Source: Glutamicibacter sp. B1
GTDB lineage: Bacteria > Actinomycetota > Actinomycetes > Actinomycetales > Micrococcaceae
Reading direction: 5' to 3'
DNA length: 64,000 nt
NCBI RefSeq assembly: GCF_039602135.1
Contig: NZ_CP125942.1
Coordinates: 2,294,001-2,358,000, forward strand
Below, in pieces: positions 8,969 to 16,732 of the stretch. Each line of letters opens with the position of its first letter. The first letter of the stretch is position 1. Both the position numbers and the translations under genes were made by a program. Under the pieces are notes generated by a model. It saw only the letters and a program-made list of their open reading frames with translations. It searched no databases and had not been told where the DNA came from.

Positions 8969-9754
8969 TCAGGCTGCAAGGGTATGACACCGATATTCCA
9001 TCGGAGTCATACCCTTCAGTCGTTCCTGACGACGACTGCTGTTATACCAATCGATATACGCTTCAATCTCCACCTTGAGCACCGCAAAATCCGTGAAATG
9101 CTCTCCATGAAACATCTCTGACTGGAGATGTCCAAAGAAGTTCTCCATGACCGAGTTGTCGAAACAATTGCCCTTACGAGACATGGACTGCATCGCACCA
9201 TGCTCCTCCAACAATCGTTTCCACGATTGATGCTGATACTGGAAACCTTGATCCGTGTGGACCAACAGTTTCTTGTTGAAGTCCCGGGAACCTAAAGCCA
9301 GTGCCAAACTTTCGTTGGTGAACACCGTAGTCGGTGACGAGGCGATCGTGTAGCTCAAGATGCTGTGGTCAAACAGATCCATAATCGGTGACAAATACAG
9401 TTTTCTCTGATCAACCCGAAATTCAGTCACGTCACTGACGTAAACAGTGTCCGGGGATTCCACGTCAAACTGTCGTTGCAGCAGGTTTTCAGCGATCTTG
9501 CTCTGCTCACCCTGATATGAGTTGTAACGTCGCTTCGGGCGTGCTTTGGATTGGAATCCGAGGATCCGCATGAGCTTACGGACCAGCTTCCTACTAACAT
9601 TCCAGCCTTCAGCGCGAAGATCCATGTGAACTCTTCGGTACCCGTAGCGTCGCTTACTGTTCTCAAACGAGGTGGTGATGGCTGCTTTGAGTTCCGCATA
9701 CGGATCCGCCTGGTCCATCAGTTTCAAGTGGTAGTAATAGGTTGACCTGGTCAA
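8969..9754 (-). CDS. IS3 transposase orfB (DDE integrase core)
   Basis: 261 residues from a TTG; the same frame is open upstream through LKTKAIVTLKSEHDLTDLLA to the end of orfA, so the natural product is an OrfAB fusion made by -1 frameshifting. HTH_21 region at the start (RRYGYRRVHMDLR), then the rve core with the DDE residues in YVSDVTEF, LLVHTDQGFQY and NSVMENFFGHL. It catalyses strand cutting and joining of the IS ends. No obvious A6G slippery heptamer is seen at the junction. Confidence 0.9.
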   Translation of the reverse strand: MTRSTYYYHLKLMDQADPYAELKAAITTSFENSKRRYGYRRVHMDLRAEGWNVSRKLVRKLMRILGFQSKARPKRRYNSYQGEQSKIAENLLQRQFDVESPDTVYVSDVTEFRVDQRKLYLSPIMDLFDHSILSYTIASSPTTVFTNESLALALGSRDFNKKLLVHTDQGFQYQHQSWKRLLEEHGAMQSMSRKGNCFDNSVMENFFGHLQSEMFHGEHFTDFAVLKVEIEAYIDWYNSSRRQERLKGMTPMEYRCHTLAA

Positions 9755-9819
9755 TCCTGCCGCGGCAAGCAGGTCTGTGAGGTCGTGCTCTGACTTGAGA
9801 GTGACAATCGCCTTGGTTT

Positions 9820-10301
9820 TTAGCGATGCCCCTGCTCCCTCAAGTCCCGCAATTTTTTCAAGTAGGCTACCTCGGCGAGCAGTCGCTTGTTCTCCCGACG
9901 AAGCTTCTCTTCTTCGCTCAAAGGTTCAGTCTCAGCGTCGTCTTTAGGCCGCCCTTTGGGTTTAGGCATGAGCGCTTCGTCCCCACCTTGACGCCATGTT
10001 CGCGCCCAAGTCTTCACCAATTGCTTTGAACTGATATGGAACTCGGTCGCGAGATCCATACTAGTTTCACCGGCGAGGTACCGGTCAACGACTTCCTTCT
10101 TGGTTTCGAAGGAATACTGCGTTTTGGTTGGCTTTTCCATGAGACAAAGCCTGCCATGTAATCGCCACCGATCTAAAGCTTCTCCGTGGCGTAGTAACGA
10201 ACGTTCAGTTCGCTGGCAGCAACTGCCGCTCCCATGCCGGCTTCAAATAGATCAACGAGTCGTTCTCGTTGGCCCTCGGTTAATGTGCTGCGTGTTCGCA
10301 T
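9820..10301 (-). pseudogene. IS3 transposase orfA, frameshifted
   Basis: The N-terminal part starts at the ATG at 10301 (MRTRSTLTEGQRERLVDLFE) and runs to ATEKL, where a TAG stops it near 10173. The next frame continues with DRWRLHGRLCLMEKPTKT into an intact helix-turn-helix and leucine-zipper region ending LREQGHR. Restoring one base after CTTTA gives the continuous EKLYDRWRLHGRLCL that relatives have, so one base has probably been lost. The downstream part (9820-10140) remains open from its own ATG. OrfA would bind the IS ends. Confidence 0.8.
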
Positions 10302-10362
10302 GAAAATACTCCCCAGAAGTAGTTCTGATTTCTCAGTCCAACTTTTGGGGAGCAGTTCATTA

Positions 10363-10376
10363 TTGTTGGTCCTTTT
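10363..10376. terminator. Right arm of the terminator split by the IS3 element
   Basis: TTGTTGGTCCTTTT is the partner of 8906-8919 and provides the T-run for the plus strand. It follows the right-hand TTAT duplication directly. Confidence 0.8.
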
Positions 10377-10400
10377 ATCGCCTAGTTGCGACAAGCAATA

Positions 10401-10568
10401 TTAGTCGGTGACCTTCAGAAGGCAGTCGCGCAATTCGGTCGCTTCGGCGTCGTTTAACTCAACGACGAGTCGTCCACCGCCGTCGATTGGCAACCTCAGG
10501 ATCAGGCTGCGGCCCTCTTTAACGACTTCCATTGGCCCATCACCAGTGCGTGGCTTCATAGCAGCCAT
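10401..10568 (-). CDS. DUF3117 protein
   Basis: 55 residues: MAAMKPRTGDGPMEVVKEGR followed by an IDGGGRLVVEL motif, the complete DUF3117 domain, widespread in actinobacteria. Function unknown. The ATG at 10568 is preceded by GAAGGGAA at the right distance, and homology begins exactly there, so the longer frame upstream is discarded. Confidence 0.88.
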   Translation of the reverse strand: MAAMKPRTGDGPMEVVKEGRSLILRLPIDGGGRLVVELNDAEATELRDCLLKVTD

Positions 10569-10691
10569 TAAGCTGTTCCCTTCGTCTGTGGCTAACGCGC
10601 GCAACCATAACTGCGCTGCGCACAACCGAATGCCTTGTCCATCATCTGCCCAGATTCCCGGCTGAGTTGGGACTCTTATCTTCTATTATTA

Positions 10692-11036
10692 CTAATTTTC
10701 GCTCGTGTCGCTAATCACACGCCGTGATTCGAGGTCACGAATCGTATTTTCCAGACTAGTAATTTCCGCAGCGAGCACATCCAAAACTTCATCAACCTGA
10801 TCACAACGGTAACCACGCAGGCCCAACGAAAAACGCACTTTATCGATATGTTCGGCACGTGGGTTTTCGGGCAACAACACCGGTGGTAGGGATGCTTGGT
10901 GTTCCACCAGCCCAACGATTGGTTCATTCGGAGCTTCGAAGTGTCTCCCAACACCCAGCTTTTTTCGTTGGCCAGATAGCAATAGCGCCACTGCACCAAT
11001 GAGCAGGATGGCAATCAAGATCAGCAAAAACGGCAT
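10692..11036 (-). CDS. Membrane-anchored DivIVA-domain protein
   Basis: 114 residues. One N-terminal membrane helix (LLILIAILLIGAVALLL) then a linker and a short DivIVA-like motif: VRFSLGLRGYRCDQVDEVLD followed by a coiled-coil LAAEITSLENTIRDLE. DivIVA domains recognise curved membranes and guide cell-wall growth at the poles in actinobacteria; this short form is separate from the main DivIVA/Wag31. It follows the LOG-family gene with an 8-base gap, so both are likely one transcript. Confidence 0.8.
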   Translation of the reverse strand: MPFLLILIAILLIGAVALLLSGQRKKLGVGRHFEAPNEPIVGLVEHQASLPPVLLPENPRAEHIDKVRFSLGLRGYRCDQVDEVLDVLAAEITSLENTIRDLESRRVISDTSEN

Positions 11037-11044
11037 GAATTCCC

Positions 11045-11818
11045 CTACACGGCTTTTTCTGTGTCAGGTTTTTTGTCATTGGCGCCCAGCACAAAGTCCA
11101 CTGCCTCGTCCGGATCATCAGTGACCATAAACAGGTTCAGGTCCTTCGGGGAGATGGCGCGTTCAGCTGCGACTGTATTGGTCAGCCAATCCACTAGACC
11201 GCCCCAATAGGACTTACCGACCAGAACAATCGGGAAGCTAGTGATCTTTTGGGTTTGCACCAGGGTCAAAGCCTCAAAAAGTTCATCCAGGGTTCCGAAG
11301 CCGCCAGGGAGAACAATGAAACCTTGCGAGTACTTTACAAACATAGTCTTGCGGACAAAGAAGTACCGGAAGTTCAGTCCCTTATTAACCGAAGCATTCA
11401 GCCCGGTCTCAAACGGTAGCTCGATGCCCAAACCCACTGAGATGCCGTCTTTATCAGCCGCACCCTTGTTGGCCGCTTCCATAGCACCGGGTCCACCACC
11501 GGTAATTGTGGTGACCCCAGCCTCCGCCAGTCGGGTTCCAATATGATGAGCCATCTTGTAATACGGGCTCTTTGGGTCCGTACGGGCTGAGCCAAACACA
11601 GCAATTGCTGGACCGGTGCCGGCAAGGGTTCCAAAACCGTTCACGAATTCAGATTGGATGCGCAGGACACGCCAGACATCGGTGTGGGTCACATCCTCCT
11701 GAGGGCTCTCCAATAGATAGTGGTCGAGCTGGTCTTCGGGGCGCTTGCCTGGCCAGCTGGCTTCGACATGCCGATGCCCTTCACGAGCATTCTCTTCACT
11801 CTTTCGCTGATGAACCAT
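11045..11818 (-). CDS. LOG family (TIGR00730) Rossmann-fold protein
   Basis: 257 residues. The family signature GGGPGAMEAANKGA and the phosphate-binding PGGFGTLDELFEAL are present. LOG proteins hydrolyse nucleoside 5'-monophosphates (cytokinin ribosides in plants and some bacteria) to base and ribose phosphate; the physiological substrate here is unknown. The N-terminal ~50 residues (HRHVEASWPGKRPEDQLDHY) are an extension typical of the actinobacterial long form. Divergent from gluA. Confidence 0.85.
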   Translation of the reverse strand: MVHQRKSEENAREGHRHVEASWPGKRPEDQLDHYLLESPQEDVTHTDVWRVLRIQSEFVNGFGTLAGTGPAIAVFGSARTDPKSPYYKMAHHIGTRLAEAGVTTITGGGPGAMEAANKGAADKDGISVGLGIELPFETGLNASVNKGLNFRYFFVRKTMFVKYSQGFIVLPGGFGTLDELFEALTLVQTQKITSFPIVLVGKSYWGGLVDWLTNTVAAERAISPKDLNLFMVTDDPDEAVDFVLGANDKKPDTEKAV

Positions 11819-11878
11819 GACTTCACTCTATCGGTTATCTCCTTATGATCCAGACTGTGTCGCACCACCGTTAAAGTG

Positions 11879-11920
11879 ACAGTTATGTAACAACTGTGTG
11901 TGACTTGTTCGATGTCACAC
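11879..11920. promoter_or_regulatory. Two adjacent inverted repeats upstream of gluA (candidate operator)
   Basis: ACAGTT-N7-AACTGT at 11879-11897 is followed directly by GTGTGAC-N9-GTCACAC at 11898-11920. Both are exact and lie 34-75 bases before the gluA start, in the divergent region with the LOG gene. They are plausible binding sites for dimeric repressors; the regulators are unknown. Confidence 0.5.
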
Positions 11921-11953
11921 GTAGCGTGCATCACATCCAGTAATGTCTATTGC

Positions 11954-12727
11954 ATGAACAACGATCATCAGGCTCAGGCTTCTTCAGCTGGCCCCATCGT
12001 CCAACTCGCTGGGGTCAATAAGCACTACGGTGCCCTGCATGTACTCAACAACATCAACCTCGAGGTCACCAAGGGCGAGGTTGTGGTGATCTTGGGTCCA
12101 TCGGGTTCAGGTAAATCAACCTTGTGCCGTGCCATCAACCGACTCGAAACTATCGACGAAGGCACCATCAAAATTGACGGCAACACGCTTCCTTCCGAAG
12201 GAAAAGCGCTAGCCAAGTTGCGTGCCGACGTCGGCATGGTTTTCCAATCTTTTAACCTGTTTGCGCACAAGTCCATTTTGGAGAATGTGACCCTTGGACC
12301 AATCAAGGTCAAGGGTATGAAAAAGCAGGAAGCCAAGGACTTGGCGATGAAGCTTCTGGAACGCGTTGGCGTGGCTAATCAGGCCGACAAGCTTCCAGCC
12401 CAGCTTTCCGGCGGTCAGCAACAACGTGTTGCCATTGCCCGGGCCCTAGCCATGAAGCCTAAGGTCATGCTCTTTGACGAGCCCACCAGCGCGTTGGATC
12501 CAGAAATGATCAACGAAGTGCTCGACACCATGGTGGGACTAGCCAAGGAAGGCATGACCATGCTTGTGGTCACCCACGAAATGGGTTTCGCGCGCAAAGC
12601 CGCAGACCGCGTCATCTTCATGGCCGATGGACAAATCGTTGAGCAGGCAACGCCAGAAGAGTTCTTCACCAACCCGCAATCTGACCGTGCCAAGGACTTC
12701 CTCGGCAAGCTCATTACCAACCACTGA
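11954..12727 (+). CDS. gluA: Glutamate-type ABC transporter ATPase
   Basis: 257 residues. Walker [11 protein letters not shown]-loop MVFQSFNLF, signature LSGGQQQRV, Walker [14 protein letters not shown] and the switch histidine in VVTHEM are all intact, as in polar amino acid importers. It powers uptake with GluB, GluC and GluD encoded next. The ATG at 11954 is chosen because homology begins soon after; no Shine-Dalgarno is visible, and TAATGT eight bases before the ATG could be a -10 box giving a leaderless mRNA (inference). Confidence 0.93.
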   Translation: MNNDHQAQASSAGPIVQLAGVNKHYGALHVLNNINLEVTKGEVVVILGPSGSGKSTLCRAINRLETIDEGTIKIDGNTLPSEGKALAKLRADVGMVFQSFNLFAHKSILENVTLGPIKVKGMKKQEAKDLAMKLLERVGVANQADKLPAQLSGGQQQRVAIARALAMKPKVMLFDEPTSALDPEMINEVLDTMVGLAKEGMTMLVVTHEMGFARKAADRVIFMADGQIVEQATPEEFFTNPQSDRAKDFLGKLITNH

Positions 12728-12758
12728 TTTCATCACCACGCATCCAACAGGAGGAATT

Positions 12759-13586
12759 ATGCGTAAGAATCGTTTTGGCACCATCGCTGCAATGGCAGCA
12801 GTCGCCGCGCTGGCCCTGACTTCATGTGGCGGCTCGGACAGCTCCGCTGATGGAGACAAGATTCGTATTGGTATCAAGTTTGATCAGCCAGGCTTGGGCT
12901 TCAAAGACGGGGATAACTACACCGGCTTCGATGTGGATGTAGCCAAGTACGTTGCCAATGAGTTGGGTTACTCCGAGGATAAGATCGAGTTCGTTTCGGC
13001 ACCGTCGGCTAACCGCGAGACGATGTTGCAGAACAACCAGGTGGACATGATCTTCGCTACCTACTCGATCACCGATGAGCGTAACAAGGTCATCGACTTC
13101 GCTGGACCATACTTTGTTGCTGGTCAGGACCTGCTCGTGGCTGCGGACTCAGATATTACCGGTCCAGAAGACCTCAACGGTAAGAACCTGTGCTCGGTCA
13201 CCGGCTCGACCTCGGCGCAAAAGGTTAAGGACAACTACGCTGAAGGCACCAACCTGCAGGAACTTCCGGGCTACGCAGAGTGTGTCACCCAGATGAGCGG
13301 TGGCACCATCGACGCGGTCACCACCGATGACATCATCCTTGCTGGTCTGGCCGCTCAGCCTGCTTACAAGGGCAAGTTCAAGGTTGTTGGCAAGCCATTC
13401 ACCGAAGAAAACTACGGTGTAGGTCTGCCAGACGGCACCGACAAGTGCAAGGCCATCAACGAAGCGATCACCAAGATGATCGATTCCGGCGATTGGCAGA
13501 AGGCGTTGGACAAGAACACTGAGGGTACCGGCTACACGCCTAACTCGAAGACCAACCCACCAAAGCTGTCAGATACCTGCGCTTAA
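12759..13586 (+). CDS. gluB: Glutamate-type ABC transporter substrate-binding lipoprotein
   Basis: 275 residues, starting at an ATG with a textbook AGGAGG four bases upstream. Signal peptide with lipobox LTSC at about residue 26, then a family 3 solute-binding fold (IGIKFDQPGLGF, FDVDVAKYVANELGY, IFATYSITDERNKVIDF). It captures glutamate or a related amino acid outside the membrane and hands it to GluCD. The longer open frame upstream overlaps gluA and is not real. Four cysteines in the mature part may form disulphides. Confidence 0.93.
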   Translation: MRKNRFGTIAAMAAVAALALTSCGGSDSSADGDKIRIGIKFDQPGLGFKDGDNYTGFDVDVAKYVANELGYSEDKIEFVSAPSANRETMLQNNQVDMIFATYSITDERNKVIDFAGPYFVAGQDLLVAADSDITGPEDLNGKNLCSVTGSTSAQKVKDNYAEGTNLQELPGYAECVTQMSGGTIDAVTTDDIILAGLAAQPAYKGKFKVVGKPFTEENYGVGLPDGTDKCKAINEAITKMIDSGDWQKALDKNTEGTGYTPNSKTNPPKLSDTCA

Positions 13587-13596
13587 CCTTTTTTCG

Positions 13597-13637
13597 ATGC
13601 GGCGGGGGTCAAGCAGTGTTCTTGTCCCCCGCGGCAT
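13597..13637 (+). terminator. Hairpin between gluB and gluC (likely attenuator)
   Basis: ATGCGGCGGGGGTCAAG pairs imperfectly with CTTGTCCCCCGCGGCAT and is followed by TCTTATTTT. In such operons an intergenic hairpin usually gives more binding protein than permease, by partial termination or by protecting the upstream mRNA. Confidence 0.65.
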
Positions 13638-13723
13638 TCTTATTTTCCCGATGAACCAATTTTTTGTTCATCGATCCCGTAGCCGCTTGGCCCTCACCAT
13701 GGCCATCGAGACAGAGGCTTGCA

Positions 13724-14401
13724 GTGGAGAATTATTTATCCATATTCACTGAGTACGACATTCCCGGAGCATTCTGGGTCAACATCCAACTGACGTTCTG
13801 GGCTGCCATCGGCGCGCTGGTGCTGGGCACAATTTTGGCGTTGCTTCGCATCTCCCCCGTGGCTAGCTTCCAGGCCATTGGTGCCAGTTACGTTAACCTG
13901 GTTCGAAATACCCCACTGACCATCATCATCTTGTTCGCAGTCTTGGCGCTCTATGGCCAACTTGGCTTCACCCTGGGCGGCGATTTCCAAGCGAACTTCT
14001 TCCGACTGTCAGTTTTGGGCCTCGCGGTGTATCACGCAGCATTTGTGTGTGAGGCCATCCGTTCAGGCGTGAACACCGTTCCGCTGGGTCAGGCTGAAGC
14101 AGCACGAGCTATCGGTTTGGGTTTCATGCCTGCGGCCCGCTTGATCATTCTTCCTCAAGCTTTCCGGGGCGCCATAGTTCCCTTGGGCAACACATTGATT
14201 GCGTTGATCAAGAACTCCACAGTTGCCGCGGTGGGTTCGGTAGCAACCGAATCTTCCTCGGTGATGAAGACAATGATTGAGTTCCGTTCCGATATTGTCA
14301 TCCCAATCTTCTTGACCTTTGCTATTGGCTTCGTAATCATCGTGATTCCCGTGGGTCTCTTGACTACATGGCTGTCTAAGAAACTGGCGGTGGCACGATG
14401 A
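13724..14401 (+). CDS. gluC: Glutamate-type ABC transporter permease
   Basis: 225 residues from the GTG at 13724, chosen because AGAGG lies six bases before and homologues begin near ENYLSIFTEYDIPG. Several membrane segments and the ATPase-contact loop EAARAIGLGFMPAARLIILP (EAA motif) are present. It forms the membrane channel with GluD. The stop overlaps the gluD ATG (ATGA). Confidence 0.9.
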   Translation: MENYLSIFTEYDIPGAFWVNIQLTFWAAIGALVLGTILALLRISPVASFQAIGASYVNLVRNTPLTIIILFAVLALYGQLGFTLGGDFQANFFRLSVLGLAVYHAAFVCEAIRSGVNTVPLGQAEAARAIGLGFMPAARLIILPQAFRGAIVPLGNTLIALIKNSTVAAVGSVATESSSVMKTMIEFRSDIVIPIFLTFAIGFVIIVIPVGLLTTWLSKKLAVAR

Positions 14402-15294
14402 GCGCTTCGATTCTTTTTGATACTCCCGGGCCCAAAGCCCGTCGTCGAATTCTGATCATCAATATCGTCGGTGCACTAATCGCCGTGGGCATTGTTGCTT
14501 GGATTTTCTTTGGCCTCGCAGCCAAGGGACAAATGCAGCCAGAGCAGTGGGATGACTTCATCCAAGCCAGCACCTGGAAGAACTACCTTCTTCCTGGCCT
14601 GCTAAACACCGTCAAGGCGGCCATTCTAGGCATCATCGGTTCGGTGATTTTTGGTTTGGTCTTCGGTATCGGTCGATTGTCACAGAACAAACTCATCAAT
14701 GGATTCTCGACGGTGATCGTGGAATTCTTCCGTGCGGTTCCAGTGCTGTTGATGATCGTGTTCTTCAACGTGTTCTTCTCCCGTTCACTAGAACTGCCCG
14801 GGGATACTGCCCTGTGGGCCGTTGTAGCTGCTCTGATCTTCTACAACGGTTCTGTCGTCGCCGAATTGGTCCGGTCAGGCGTTCACAACTTGCCGAAGGG
14901 TCAACGAGAAGCCGGTATCGCTATCGGTCTAACGCGTGGCATGTCCCTGCGCTATATCGAGATTCCACAGGCATTAGTTGCCATGTTGCCGGCATTGATC
15001 GGTCAGTTTGTGGTCATCTTGAAGGACTCCGCGTTGGGCTACATCATCAGCTTCAACGAGCTGCTGTTCTTCGCTAGAACTTACTCATCGCCTAACGGCA
15101 ACGTCTTGCAGGCGCTGATTGTTACCGCAGTAATCTTCATCTTGATCAACTTCACCTTGAGCAAGATTGCAGAGCAGGTTTCTAAGCGCTTGAGCACCCG
15201 AGTCAAGAAGGCCAAGAATGCACCTGCAGTGGTTGGAACTACCGCGGTGACCTTCGCTGAGACAGGCACCAAGGATGATTCAAAAGAACAATAA
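14398..15294 (+). CDS. gluD: Glutamate-type ABC transporter permease
   Basis: 298 residues. The N-terminus carries an extra helix (ILIINIVGALIAVGIVAWIF); the core has the typical permease helices and the EAA loop REAGIAIGLTRGMSLRYIEI. A ~35-residue polar tail follows the last helix. It pairs with GluC. Last gene of the operon, closed by a strong terminator. Confidence 0.9.
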   Translation: MSASILFDTPGPKARRRILIINIVGALIAVGIVAWIFFGLAAKGQMQPEQWDDFIQASTWKNYLLPGLLNTVKAAILGIIGSVIFGLVFGIGRLSQNKLINGFSTVIVEFFRAVPVLLMIVFFNVFFSRSLELPGDTALWAVVAALIFYNGSVVAELVRSGVHNLPKGQREAGIAIGLTRGMSLRYIEIPQALVAMLPALIGQFVVILKDSALGYIISFNELLFFARTYSSPNGNVLQALIVTAVIFILINFTLSKIAEQVSKRLSTRVKKAKNAPAVVGTTAVTFAETGTKDDSKEQ

Positions 15295-15327
15295 TTTCAT
15301 GTTCTGAACAGTGATTCATATGAGAAC

Positions 15328-15366
15328 AAAGCTGCGCTCCAAGCCTCAGGCTTGGAGCGCAGCTTT
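15328..15366 (+). terminator. Terminator of gluABCD
   Basis: AAAGCTGCGCTCCAAGCC and GGCTTGGAGCGCAGCTTT form an 18-bp perfect stem with the 3-base loop TCA, followed by CTTA. The IS5-bounded segment begins four bases after the stem. Confidence 0.9.
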
Positions 15367-15401
15367 CTTAGAGATCGCGCCAATAGGCAGCTCCCGACCC
15401 G

Positions 15402-15551
15402 ACCAGCCGCGACTACTACGACCGGAAACGAGGCCAAGGAAAGCGACATAACCAAGCGCTCATCGCCTTGGCCCACCGCCGGCTGACGGTGCTGTTCGCG
15501 ATGATCCGAGATGGATCATTTTATGATGTTCCGGAGCTGAAAATTGCTTGA
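15402..15551 (+). pseudogene. IS110-family transposase, C-terminal remnant
   Basis: About 49 residues in one frame (SRDYYDRKRGQGKRHNQALI, then ALAHRRLTVLFAMIRDGSFY) ending in TGA at 15549-15551. This resembles the last part of the transposase_20 domain of IS110 proteins. The rest of that gene is missing. It overlaps the first bases of the IS5 reading frame. Confidence 0.7.
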
Positions 15552-16377
15552 CTTTAAACATAGGGGCGCCCCCCTCTGGAGCCAATTCAGCGCGCTCATC
15601 CCCAGCCCTCAGCGGATCCATCCCTTGGGCTGCCACCGGCCACGGATCAGTGACCGGATCATCTTCGACAAGCTCATCCAAGTACTCATCTTGGGTGCCG
15701 CTTACGAAAGAATCAGCGACGCCACCTGCTCAGCAACCACCATCCGACGCCGCCGCCGCGACGAATGGATTAGCGCGGGAGTCTTCCTGCAACTTGAGCA
15801 ACTATGCCTAGAAGCTTATGACCGGATCGTCGGGTTGGACCTTGAAAACCTGTCAGTTGACGGATGTCTGGTCGAAGCCTCCTGCAGCGGGGAAGCGTCC
15901 GGAAAATCCCCGGTAGACCGGGGTAAACAAGGTACTAAACGCTCCGTGATGACCGACGGCAAAAGCATACTTCTTGGATGCGTGATTGTCGGGGCGAACC
16001 GTCACGATTCTCCCTTGCTGCGTCCCACGCTTGAACGCTTGAGTCGTTTCGGATACTTCTTGCCCGAACAGATCACTGTGTATCTGGATGCTGGGTACGA
16101 CAGTCAGAAAACCCGGGATTTACTCACCGAGTTAGGTCGCCAGGGAGTCATCAGCACCAAGGGTGAACCGCTGCAAACCGGTGATCGGTGGGTCGTGGAG
16201 CGCACCAACTCGTGGCATACCCGGGGATTTAGGAAATTGGCGATCTGCACCGAGCTCAAGAGCAGGGTCCTTGATGCGTTGATCAGCTTGGCGAACAGCA
16301 TCATTGTGATCCGCAGGTTGATCCGTGAGGCATGGTTAAGTCATCGGTGGGATTCAAAGCCGAAACGAAAGCCTTAA
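15544..16377 (+). CDS. IS5-family transposase (left copy)
   Basis: 277 residues from a TTG; the first ~9 (MLDFKHRGA) come from the foreign leader, and from PLWSQFSALIPSP on the protein is the same as in the right copy. DDE transposase_11 type: aspartates in LSVDGCLVEA and VYLDAGYDSQKT and the glutamate in WVVERTNSWHTRG. The core is complete, but because the promoter-proximal DNA is changed its expression is uncertain. Confidence 0.88.
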   Translation: MLDFKHRGAPLWSQFSALIPSPQRIHPLGCHRPRISDRIIFDKLIQVLILGAAYERISDATCSATTIRRRRRDEWISAGVFLQLEQLCLEAYDRIVGLDLENLSVDGCLVEASCSGEASGKSPVDRGKQGTKRSVMTDGKSILLGCVIVGANRHDSPLLRPTLERLSRFGYFLPEQITVYLDAGYDSQKTRDLLTELGRQGVISTKGEPLQTGDRWVVERTNSWHTRGFRKLAICTELKSRVLDALISLANSIIVIRRLIREAWLSHRWDSKPKRKP

Positions 16378-16407
16378 TATTCACGGTTCACCAATTGGCG
16401 CGATCTC

Positions 16408-16732
16408 TTAGGTCAATTGGTCTCACGCGGATCAGATACTCACCAAGGATGAAGTTGAGATTTCTACCCAGCCCGTCCTCGGGGCGAACGGCAAGCAGAA
16501 CACCTTCCGGTGCCCATCTCAGGTTCTTTCGCAGCTGAACTGTCACACAGTACGGATACAACTAGTCCGGGTTTCATTTCAGCACCCACCCAATCGCGTG
16601 CATTAGAGTTCTAACAGTGCCACTTTCACCGTCACCTCTTGTAAAAAACGGTGAACTTGTAACACACGACCAACCGACTCTGACCAGACGTTACACGATG
16701 GTTGCACCCGAACAGGTAGATTATTGCATTCG
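16408..16732. other. Region between left IS5 copy and subtilase gene
   Basis: No complete gene. A plus-strand frame from ~16414 to ~16590 reads ILTKDEVEISTQPVLGANGK and is coding-like but has no start, so it may be the tail of a gene cut by the IS5 insertion. The last ~130 bases should hold the subtilase promoter. Confidence 0.4.

Larger units (their letters stand above)
8925..10359 (-). mobile_element. IS3-family insertion sequence (IS150-like), probably inactive
   Basis: About 1435 bases. The ends are imperfect inverted repeats: TGAACTGGGTCCCGAATGTT on the left, and on the right, read inward, TGAACTGCTCCCCAAAAGTT. The 4-base duplication TTAT flanks both ends (8921-8924 and 10360-10363). 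It carries orfA and orfB on the minus strand. orfA is broken by a frameshift, so this copy is probably not able to move alone. Confidence 0.9.
15371..16407 (+). mobile_element. IS5-family element, left copy with altered 5' end
   Basis: Starts with the terminal repeat GAGATCGCGCCAATAGGCAG and ends with the inverse ATTGGCGCGATCTC. From about 15565 it matches the inverted copy at 19770-20786, but between about 15401 and 15564 the IS5 leader has been replaced by other DNA containing the end of an IS110-type transposase. TTA flanks both ends (15368-15370 and 16408-16410). Confidence 0.85.

Noticed and set aside
15460..15681. Minus-strand frame in the left IS5 leader
   Set aside because: Antisense to the IS110 remnant and IS5 transposase start.
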